DNA from: Actinomycetes bacterium
GTDB lineage: Bacteria > Actinomycetota > Acidimicrobiia > Acidimicrobiales > Acidimicrobiaceae
Direction of reading: 5' to 3'
Length of the DNA stretch: 64,000 bases
NCBI GenBank assembly: GCA_021786375.1
Contig: JAJYNL010000014.1
Span: forward strand, 28,936 to 92,935
The notes below the pieces were generated by a model that had not been told where the DNA came from, ran no database searches, and saw only the letters and a program-made list of their open reading frames with translations. How positions within the stretch are numbered: position 1 is the first letter of the stretch; the number at the start of each line of letters is the position of its first letter. Both the position numbers and the translations under genes were made by a program. Shown here piece after piece: positions 57,699 through 64,000 of this stretch.

Positions 57699-57742
57699 CC
57701 TGGCAAGGCCCGCCCCGGCCGGCCGGGGCGGGCCTTGCCAGG
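57699..57742. terminator. Perfect 44-nt palindrome (first terminator)
   Basis: Two directly abutting complementary 22-nt arms with no loop spacer, 18 bp after the aldehyde dehydrogenase stop. Very GC-rich. Lies between convergent genes and would act on either strand. Confidence 0.85.
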
Positions 57743-57767
57743 TCTTGGGACTTCCAGCCCCGCCCGC

Positions 57768-57828
57768 CCCCTGGACAGAGAGAGAAGGGCCCGGGCATTG
57801 CCCGGGCCCTTCTCTCTCTGTCCAGGGG
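57768..57828. terminator. Perfect 61-nt inverted repeat (second terminator)
   Basis: Two 30-nt arms (57768-57797 and 57799-57828) around one central base. It includes a GA/CT alternating part and a GGGCCCGGGC part. Only 25 nt from the first palindrome and unlike it in sequence. Confidence 0.85.
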
Positions 57829-57856
57829 AACAGAAGATTTCACTATGCTTTTTCAG

Positions 57857-59122
57857 CTACATACTGGCCTTGATGGCAGCCTCAAAGGCCGCAAGAGCCT
57901 GGGCAATCTGGCTCTCGTTGACGATTAACGGCGGCATCCAGCGGATGACGTTGTTGTACGTGCCGGCGTTGAGGAGCAGCAACTTCCCATGCTCACGCCC
58001 GTGGGCAAGGATGCGATTCACCCGATCTCCATCCGGAGCGCCGGTGGAAGGATCAACGATGGTGGAGCCAATCATGATGCCGAGTCCCCGAACGTCACCA
58101 ATCACCGAGTATTGGGCCTTTAGCTCCTGAAGACCCGCCATAAGCTGGCGGCCACGCTCCTGTACGTTCTCGAGGAACCCTTCGGAGGTGAGAACGTCGA
58201 TCGTGGCCAGGGCGGCCGCGGCGCCGATCGGGTTGCCGCCGTAGGTCCCGCCATGGCTACCTACCGGCCAACGGGACATCAGCTCATAGGACGAGCCGAC
58301 AGCGGAGAACGGGAAGCCGGAGGCAATGCCCTTGGCCATCACGATGACGTCCGGGTCGATCCCGTAGTGCTCAACCGCAAACATCTTGCCGGTACGGCCA
58401 AAGCCCGTCTGCACCTCATCCGCCACGAAGAGGATCCCATGCTCCTTGGCCCGCTCGTAGACACCGCTGACGAACTCGGGAAGTGCCGGGAGGTATCCAC
58501 CCTCTCCCTGAACCAGCTCCATCACGATCGCCGCCGTGTCGCTCGGTGGAGTCTGGCCCGCAAGAACCTGGTCGAACTGGGCCAGCGCCCGCTTGGCGGC
58601 AGTCTCGGGGTCGTCTCCCGTCGTCGCCGGGTCCGGGAATGGCGCAACGAAGATGCCGGACGGGAATGGCGCGTACCCTGCCTTGTAGCCGGTCTTGGCG
58701 GTGGTCATCGCCATCGTCTGGGCAGTCCGACCATGGAAAGAGCCCTGGAAGACGATGGTATGGGGCTTGCCCGTAGCCGCCTTGGCCAACTTTACCGCGC
58801 CCTCAGTCGCTTCGGCTCCGGAGTTGGAGTAGAAGAAGGTGTCAATCGAGGGAGGCGTGAGCTCGCCCAGCTTGTCGGCGAGCGGCTGGAGCAAGTTGTG
58901 GCGGTAGATGTTTACCTGGGCATGGATGAACTTGCCCGCCTGGTCTCTGATGGCTTCCACGACCTTTGGATGGCAGTGGCCGGTGGAGGTAACCGCAATC
59001 CCAGAGGTGAAGTCCAAGTACTCCTCACCCTGCGTCGTAGTCACGACTGCTCCCGAGCCCGAGACGACGTCCAGGCCCGACAACTGCGACCAAACTGGTG
59101 CCAAATGGTACTTTCCGGTCAT
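57857..59122 (-). CDS. gabT: 4-aminobutyrate aminotransferase
   Basis: 421 residues, class III PLP enzyme. SNSGAEATEGAVKLAK, GSFHGRTAQTM, FVADEVQTGFGRTGKMF and the PLP Lys in VMAKGIASGFP match GabT. It converts GABA to succinate semialdehyde with 2-oxoglutarate (or pyruvate) as acceptor. The ATG at 59122 has AAAGGAAA upstream. First-to-last order on the minus strand is ald, FAD oxidase, gabT with short gaps, so the three are likely one operon; ornithine or lysine aminotransferase is a less likely alternative. Confidence 0.9.
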   Translation of the reverse strand: MTGKYHLAPVWSQLSGLDVVSGSGAVVTTTQGEEYLDFTSGIAVTSTGHCHPKVVEAIRDQAGKFIHAQVNIYRHNLLQPLADKLGELTPPSIDTFFYSNSGAEATEGAVKLAKAATGKPHTIVFQGSFHGRTAQTMAMTTAKTGYKAGYAPFPSGIFVAPFPDPATTGDDPETAAKRALAQFDQVLAGQTPPSDTAAIVMELVQGEGGYLPALPEFVSGVYERAKEHGILFVADEVQTGFGRTGKMFAVEHYGIDPDVIVMAKGIASGFPFSAVGSSYELMSRWPVGSHGGTYGGNPIGAAAALATIDVLTSEGFLENVQERGRQLMAGLQELKAQYSVIGDVRGLGIMIGSTIVDPSTGAPDGDRVNRILAHGREHGKLLLLNAGTYNNVIRWMPPLIVNESQIAQALAAFEAAIKASM

Positions 59123-59171
59123 CGGTTTCCTTTCATTTGCTAAGCACCTCTAATGGTGCTTCTACGTGCCG

Positions 59172-60548
59172 TTACTGGCCGATCATCGACAACAGGATCC
59201 CCGAATACCGGGGGGCAGGCCTGTCCTTCCACTCCGCATCGTCCACAGCGGCGGCCATCCTCAGCCCGGCGTTGATGCCCAGATATCTGAGAGGTTCGGG
59301 TTCCCACGCTTTAGGCGGGTGCCCGACGATGCAGAGATCGGTAACGTCACTCTTGACCCCCCTGAACAGATCGGCAAGGATCCGCCCCGCGAGGTTGGTG
59401 GTGGTCACCCCGTCACCGACGTAACCGCCCGCGTAGCCCATGCCGACGCCAGGATCGAAGGTGACGGAGCTGAAGAAGTCGCGCGGCACGCCGAGCGGGC
59501 CACCCCAGCTGTGGGTCACTCTAGCCCCCGACAGAGCTGGAACAAGGTCGACCAGCGTCTCCGCAAGGCTGGCAAAGACGGAGTCATCCTGGTCAAAGGC
59601 AGGAGAGATGCCCGAGCCGAAGTGATAGGGAGCGCCTCTGCCCCCAAAGACGATGCGGTTGTCCTGACTGCGCTGGCCGTAGATTATCAGGTGCCGCTCA
59701 TCGGCGAAGGTCTCGAAGTCCCGCAAGCCAACAGCGGCCAGGCGGTCCTCGTCCAGCGGCTCGGTGGCGATCATCAGGGAGTAGACCGGCACGGTGAACC
59801 GGTTTCCGCCCGGCAACGCCGACCGGTAGCCCTCGAGCGCATCGATGACCGCGTCCGCGCGCACCGTACACCCGTTCACCTGGAGGCGACCGGGCCTGAT
59901 CTCCGATACCAGCGACGCTTCATGCACCCTGACACCCAACCCGACCACCACATCCCGTAAGCCACGGGCGAGCTTTGCAGGGTGGATCCGGGCGCAGTGA
60001 GGGGTGAATCCCGCACCCAGGACGCCGCTTGCTCCGATGCGCTCATTCGCCTCGGCCGGATCCAGGAGACGAAAATCCTCTTCGTCGAATCCGAAAGACC
60101 GCTCGGTCGCGAGTTCCTCCTGGAGACGCTGCAGCTGCATCTTGTTGCGCGCAAGAGTCAGTGTGCCGCCCTTGTGGAAGTCGGCATCGATTGCTTCGCC
60201 CGCAACCACGTTGCCGATTTCATCAATCGACGCGGCAAGGGCGCGAAACAGGCGCTTTGACGCATCGGCGCCGTAGAGTCGCGCCACCTTCGACTTGGAA
60301 GAAGCAAACAAAGCCGAAGCCCATCCCCCGTTCCTACCGGAAGCACCGAAGCCGGCAAACTTGGCCTCGAAAACGCCGATGCGGAGCGAGGGATCGGACT
60401 TCTTCAGGTAGTAGGCGGTCCAAAGCCCGGTGAAACCGGCGCCTGCGATCGCCACGTCATAATCGAGATCGCCCGTGACCTGGTCGGCCGGCACAATTGG
60501 CCGAAGATCTGAAAGCCAAAGGCTCTTCGGTGCTGGCCAGGAGAGCAT
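59172..60548 (-). CDS. FAD-dependent oxidoreductase (DAO family, PuuB-like)
   Basis: 458 residues. The FAD motif VAIAGAGFTGLWTAYYL lies near residue 32, then GFGASGRNGGW, a glycine-rich segment typical of gamma-glutamylputrescine oxidase/amino-acid deaminases, and a C-terminal GMGYAGGYVGDGVTTTNLAGR closing the FAD site. It oxidises a secondary or primary amine. I chose the ATG at 60548; the longer frame overlaps ald. Located 13 bp after ald and 49 bp before gabT in one direction, so amine oxidation feeding GabT is likely. Confidence 0.86.
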   Translation of the reverse strand: MLSWPAPKSLWLSDLRPIVPADQVTGDLDYDVAIAGAGFTGLWTAYYLKKSDPSLRIGVFEAKFAGFGASGRNGGWASALFASSKSKVARLYGADASKRLFRALAASIDEIGNVVAGEAIDADFHKGGTLTLARNKMQLQRLQEELATERSFGFDEEDFRLLDPAEANERIGASGVLGAGFTPHCARIHPAKLARGLRDVVVGLGVRVHEASLVSEIRPGRLQVNGCTVRADAVIDALEGYRSALPGGNRFTVPVYSLMIATEPLDEDRLAAVGLRDFETFADERHLIIYGQRSQDNRIVFGGRGAPYHFGSGISPAFDQDDSVFASLAETLVDLVPALSGARVTHSWGGPLGVPRDFFSSVTFDPGVGMGYAGGYVGDGVTTTNLAGRILADLFRGVKSDVTDLCIVGHPPKAWEPEPLRYLGINAGLRMAAAVDDAEWKDRPAPRYSGILLSMIGQ

Positions 60549-60561
60549 CTCGCGTAGGGTC

Positions 60562-61617
60562 CTAGAAGCCCAACGATTCGGCAACCGCCTTGTAGACGAT
60601 CTGGCCCTTCGAAACGTTGAGCGCGCCGACCAGCCTCTCCGAGGCCGGATCACGAGCAAGGTCGAGAAGTCGCGGCGCAACTGCCGCGGACAGCGCGCGG
60701 GAAGAGGTGCGCGGATACTGGCCCGGCACGTTGGTGACGCAGTAATGCACCACACCCGCTTCGACGAAGGTCGGATGAGACAGCGACGTCGGACGGGAAG
60801 TCTCGATGCACCCTCCCTGGTCGATGGCGAGATCCACCACGACCGACCCCGGCCGCATCGACTCGATGTGTTGACGGGTTACCAGCTTGGGTGCCTTGGC
60901 GCCTGGAACCAGCGCCGCTCCGACAACCAGATCGGCCTGGACGATCGCTTCGGCGATGGCTATATCGGAAGAGGCCAGCGAAGACGTGATTGTGCCCTGC
61001 TGGTGGAGTTCGTACAGACGGGCGAGATCGATGTCGACTCCTGTAACTTCAGCATCCATGCCTCGAGCTCCTCGGGCGGCCATGGTACCGGCGACTCCCA
61101 TGCCAACCACCACAACCCTGGCGGGTGTGACCCCGGCGGCGCCTCCGAGCAGCGTGCCGGAACCGGATGCGAGGTAGTAGGCGCCCATAATGGCGGCGGC
61201 ACGGCCCGCGACCTCGCTCATCGGCGCGAGCAGCGGGAGGCCACGCGGATATGACAGAGTCTCGAAGGCAAAAGCCTCGACGCCGGACGCCATGAGCGCA
61301 CGTGCAAGATCGGGCTCGGCGGCCAAGTGCAGGTATGCGAAAAGCTCCAGGCCCTCGCGGAAGTACTGCCACTCGGAGGGCTGGGGCTCCTTGACCTTGA
61401 CGACCAAGTCAGCCTCCCAGGCGTCCGCGGCCGTCGGGACAATTTTGGCGCCTGCCTTCTGGTAGGCCTCGTTGGTAAAGCCGGCACCCACGCCGGCATT
61501 GCTCTGCACCCGCACTTCGAATCCAGCCGACACGGCCATAGCAACCGCAGACGGCTCGAGGACTACGCGCCTCTCCCCATCCTTTGTCTCCGCCGGCACA
61601 CCGATTGTACGAATCAT
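60562..61617 (-). CDS. ald: Alanine dehydrogenase
   Basis: 351 residues. IGVPAETKDGERRVVLEPSAV at the N terminus, K/H catalytic positions in KVKEPQ and LFAYLHLA, and the NAD motif VVVVGMGVAGTMAARGARG are the family signatures. It converts alanine reversibly to pyruvate and ammonia. I used the ATG at 61617 because the AGGGG lies 6 nt before it, not directly on top as for the ATG at 61623. In this operon it may recycle the alanine made by a pyruvate-using aminotransferase. Confidence 0.93.
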   Translation of the reverse strand: MIRTIGVPAETKDGERRVVLEPSAVAMAVSAGFEVRVQSNAGVGAGFTNEAYQKAGAKIVPTAADAWEADLVVKVKEPQPSEWQYFREGLELFAYLHLAAEPDLARALMASGVEAFAFETLSYPRGLPLLAPMSEVAGRAAAIMGAYYLASGSGTLLGGAAGVTPARVVVVGMGVAGTMAARGARGMDAEVTGVDIDLARLYELHQQGTITSSLASSDIAIAEAIVQADLVVGAALVPGAKAPKLVTRQHIESMRPGSVVVDLAIDQGGCIETSRPTSLSHPTFVEAGVVHYCVTNVPGQYPRTSSRALSAAVAPRLLDLARDPASERLVGALNVSKGQIVYKAVAESLGF

Positions 61618-61851
61618 TATCATCCCCTAGACAGATGGAAATTCCACAGCGGCATCGGGCGTGCCAATGCTCCGAATCCGCTGTCAGGCAGAGCTAATAA
61701 AGGGTGCTCGGGCCCACCTCAACACTAGCCACGGGTCAAGTTATGATCGAGGCGACATGCCCTGGACGCGGCCTGCACCCATTGTTTCTCCCGACAAGTT
61801 GTCGAATCCGAATAGGGTCTGGCAACAACGCGCTCGCGGTTGCGGCGTGGC

Positions 61852-62871
61852 CTATCCGTTAATTGCGCCGCTGGTTGCCCGGAGGGAAACCGGATCCCTC
61901 CCGCTGCGATGCGCGAGGAACTCTGCGGCAATGGCCACAGCCGTCTCAGCCGGGGTCCGCGAACCCAAGTCCAACCCGACCGGACCATGAATATTGTCGA
62001 CAACCCTTCTGTCGACCCCGGCCTCCTCGAGAAGCTCGCGCCTGGCTTGTTGGGTGTGACGCGAGCCAAGGGCTCCGATATATATACCCGGCACTTCGGC
62101 GAGGATGCCTATCAGCTGGACTCCGATCGAATGGTCGTGACTCAGCAAAACCAGAGCGTCGTTGGATCCGAAACCCTGGATCTGGTGCTCGGCATCCTCA
62201 AGCATGTCGCACACCCTTGCCTCTACGCCAAGCAAAGCGAACTGGGCCACGATTGCGGCAGAAAGCTCGGAGGTCCCGACCACGACCAGGCGGGAAGGCG
62301 GAGAAAATACCTCCAAATGCACAAGGAGGCCGGATAGTTCCACGATGCGTGACTCCGGCCGGCGCGCGCGCACCATCGGGCCAAGCTCTTGCTCGACACC
62401 CGACAGTGCTGGAGCATCGGGTCCCGGCGACCCCTCAACCAGGGTGCCGCCGGGCAGCAAGTACCCGACAATCCTGGCTGTGGGCCCGAGTAGGGTGGCA
62501 ACGCCCACAACTCGCCGGCGCGCGATCTCCCCCAGGACCTTCCGTACAATCGGGTCGACGCGGAGCAGGGCGACACGGGCCGAACCACCGCAGGCAAGTC
62601 CCGCGCTAACAGCCTCTGCGTCGCCTAGCTCCACCCACTCCTCGACCCCGGGCTCCCCGCTTGAACTCAGGCGGGAAGCGAGATCAGACAGAGCCCCTTG
62701 GAGTGAACCGAACATGAGGGACCCTACGGTACGCGAAGGAGCCAGGGCGGCGATCTCGCCGCTGGTCCGCCCGCCGAAGCCACGCATCTCCACGATCCTG
62801 GCGAGCACCGGGTTCTCTTCGTCACCGAGGACGAGAATCTCAGCTGCGACTTGCGCAGTTTCAAATGCCAT
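61852..62871 (-). CDS. XdhC/CoxI-family protein
   Basis: 339 residues. An N-terminal XdhC_CoxI domain (about 10-75, with MRGFGG and AALAPSRTVGSL) and a C-terminal Rossmann domain (about 190-330) with YIGALGSRHTQQARR and IHGPVGLDLGSRTPAETAVAIAAE. The family binds molybdenum cofactor, helps its sulfuration, and inserts it into xanthine dehydrogenase/CO dehydrogenase-type enzymes. The ATG at 62871 has AGGAG 6 nt upstream. No partner molybdo-enzyme lies in the window. Confidence 0.87.
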   Translation of the reverse strand: MAFETAQVAAEILVLGDEENPVLARIVEMRGFGGRTSGEIAALAPSRTVGSLMFGSLQGALSDLASRLSSSGEPGVEEWVELGDAEAVSAGLACGGSARVALLRVDPIVRKVLGEIARRRVVGVATLLGPTARIVGYLLPGGTLVEGSPGPDAPALSGVEQELGPMVRARRPESRIVELSGLLVHLEVFSPPSRLVVVGTSELSAAIVAQFALLGVEARVCDMLEDAEHQIQGFGSNDALVLLSHDHSIGVQLIGILAEVPGIYIGALGSRHTQQARRELLEEAGVDRRVVDNIHGPVGLDLGSRTPAETAVAIAAEFLAHRSGRDPVSLRATSGAING

Positions 62872-62919
62872 CTTCAGCTCCTGTCGGGAACGATCTTCAC
62901 TCCACCGGTAAAAGACTGA

Positions 62920-63753
62920 TCAAGGGTTCAGGTTGTCCTTGATGAGCTCACGGAAGCGCCGGGAGATCTCCAGCGAGACCGGACCGGGCGCCACCGGCAG
63001 CGCGAAGTCGTCCACGAAGGTGATCGCCTGCGCCTCCCGCAAACTGGAAGAGAGGAAAGCCTCCTCAACCACCCCGGACTTGAGGGCCTCGATGGGGAGG
63101 TCTCGCTCAACGCCGCCTAGATGCTCCACGATGAGGTCGCGCGTTACCCCGGCCAGGCAGCCGGATGCAAGCGTGGGGGTAATCAGCTCACCATCCACCA
63201 CAACGAAGATGTTCGAGCCGGAACCTTCGCAGAGCTCGCCCTTCAGATTGGGAAAGATGATTTCGTCCGCACCTTGGGAAATCGCCCAGTTGAGCCCGAC
63301 CACATTTTCGGCATACGAAGTCGTTTTCAACCCGGCCAGTATTCCCCGCTCGTTGCGCGGCCAAGGCGAAAGAGCCACCTTGGCGGTCGGGGCTATGGGG
63401 CCCAGAGGGGCAGTCGCAACAACGAGCCTGGGCCGACTGGGCAATCGGTCGGATCCGAGGGGACCATCCCCCGCAGTGTAGGTGACACGTACCTTCCCGA
63501 AACCGATTTGGTTTGCCTTTACGACCCGATGGATGGCGTCCTCCACCTCGCCCAGGTCCGGCACCTGCGTGAAGCGCATACCTGCCGCCGATCTCGCGAG
63601 GCGCTCCAAGTGCCTTCGCACTGCGAAGGGTGTGCCGTCATAGACTGCCAGGGCCTCGAAGATACCGTCTCCCGCAACCAGCCCGTGGTCCAAGACGGAA
63701 ATCACCGCCTCGGACTCCTCGACTATGGATCCGTTGACATAGACGTAGGCCAT
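62920..63753 (-). CDS. Class IV aminotransferase (aminodeoxychorismate lyase/BCAT-like)
   Basis: 277 residues, fold-type IV PLP enzyme. VNGSIVEESEAVISVLDHGLVAGDGIFE is the family opening, the PLP Lys is in GLKTTSYAENV, and GSGSNIFVVVDGELITPTLASGCLAGVTR follows. Could be 4-amino-4-deoxychorismate lyase, a D-amino-acid or a branched-chain aminotransferase; no residue settles it. The ATG at 63753 follows GGGCGGGAA. Lies 48 bp upstream of the XdhC gene on the same strand. Confidence 0.88.
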   Translation of the reverse strand: MAYVYVNGSIVEESEAVISVLDHGLVAGDGIFEALAVYDGTPFAVRRHLERLARSAAGMRFTQVPDLGEVEDAIHRVVKANQIGFGKVRVTYTAGDGPLGSDRLPSRPRLVVATAPLGPIAPTAKVALSPWPRNERGILAGLKTTSYAENVVGLNWAISQGADEIIFPNLKGELCEGSGSNIFVVVDGELITPTLASGCLAGVTRDLIVEHLGGVERDLPIEALKSGVVEEAFLSSSLREAQAITFVDDFALPVAPGPVSLEISRRFRELIKDNLNP

Positions 63754-63890
63754 TTCCCGCCCCTCGGACTCGACGCGCGCCACCAAGCGCGCCACAGGCA
63801 AGAGCCTATCCCTCCCCGTCTTTTTCGAGTTGCGACCGCTCGGGTCGTCATCTAACACTTGCCATTTGGCCAAGGGCCGCGTTGGTGCCC

Positions 63891-64000
63891 TCAGGCGTGG
63901 GGTCCCGGAGCGAGCACGGCTTTGGCGGCCCGGGCAAGGATATCGCGCTGGCGTTCTTCAGGAAGACCGACGTTGTGGAAGAGGCTGGACTGGATCGCGC
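63891..64000 (-). CDS. C-terminal end of an unidentified protein (runs off right edge)
   Basis: The minus strand from the right edge reads about 35 codons open to a TGA at 63893-63891, ending in LPEERQRDILARAAKAVLAP. The composition looks coding (Leu/Ala/Arg helix), and 137 bp separate it from the class IV aminotransferase start. It resembles the C-terminal helix of several enzyme families, but too little is present to name it. Confidence 0.4.
   Translation of the reverse strand, partial: AIQSSLFHNVGLPEERQRDILARAAKAVLAPGPHA

Noticed and set aside
57699..57828. Ends of an insertion sequence
   Set aside because: The inverted repeats enclose no transposase and no target-site duplication is seen; terminators explain them better.
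56452..57843. 463-codon minus-strand open frame opposite the aldehyde dehydrogenase
   Set aside because: Shadow of a clearly conserved gene; its N-terminal part also reads through the two palindromes.

Overview
The window is a high-GC bacterial chromosome segment with 54 protein-coding genes that I can support (two run off the edges). I see no rRNA, tRNA, CRISPR array or insertion sequence. Several features point to an actinomycete: a mycothiol-dependent isomerase (MDMPI family), an Rv2466c-like DsbA protein, the F420 gene cofC, a fused PafB-PafC regulator, an Rv1264-like cyclase and MMPL export. Form IC (red-type) RuBisCO with CbbX makes it a CO2 fixer. An autotrophic or mixotrophic Acidimicrobiia-like actinobacterium fits best, but that is inference. 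TTG and GTG starts are common, even for the RuBisCO large subunit.

Positions 1-13.6 kb hold a Calvin-Benson cluster. A minus-strand operon carries rpe, a 974-residue transketolase fused to a GlpX-type FBPase/SBPase, and phosphoribulokinase (cut by the left edge). Beside it are a NarL-type response regulator/histidine kinase pair, a class I aldolase, a LysR regulator (CbbR-like) facing cbbL-cbbS-cbbX, and then a HAD phosphatase and zwf. The aldolase makes FBP and SBP, the fusion can dephosphorylate them and use the products, Rpe gives Ru5P, Prk gives RuBP, and RuBisCO closes the cycle.

Positions 13.7-24.7 kb carry an M24 peptidase, copper homeostasis (copA, copZ, csoR) and a lipoylation/2-oxoacid dehydrogenase block (lpd, an E2 with a tandemly duplicated Ala/Pro linker, and an in-frame LipB-LipA fusion). 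An RNase HII gene and a class III adenylate cyclase precede them. Positions 24.7-36.2 kb carry cofC, a PIG-L deacetylase, an acyl-CoA ligase, a degenerate chromosomal MobF/TrwC relaxase-like protein, an MFS transporter, a DUF6295 protein with a dienelactone hydrolase, PafBC and a CtaG-like membrane protein.

Positions 36.2-52.7 kb are mixed: typA, a lipoprotein with a YbhN-like membrane protein, an FAD oxidoreductase, an acyl-CoA carboxyltransferase, two thiol-linked genes, an APC permease, a short SDR whose start is separated from its reading frame by a G8 tract, a nitroreductase, MarR/MMPL, an enoyl-CoA hydratase and a MatB-like ligase. Positions 52.7-64 kb look like an amine/amino-acid catabolic region: an Lrp regulator, two class III aminotransferases, a saccharopine-dehydrogenase-like enzyme, an aldehyde dehydrogenase, a PuuB-like oxidase and alanine dehydrogenase, followed by XdhC, a class IV aminotransferase and a partial gene. 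Two perfect palindromes of 44 and 61 nt separate the convergent aldehyde dehydrogenase and gabT genes.

The most notable items are the transketolase-FBPase/SBPase fusion inside a RuBP-regeneration operon, the LipB-LipA fusion, and the relaxase-like protein that keeps its metal-binding histidines but has lost its P-loop.
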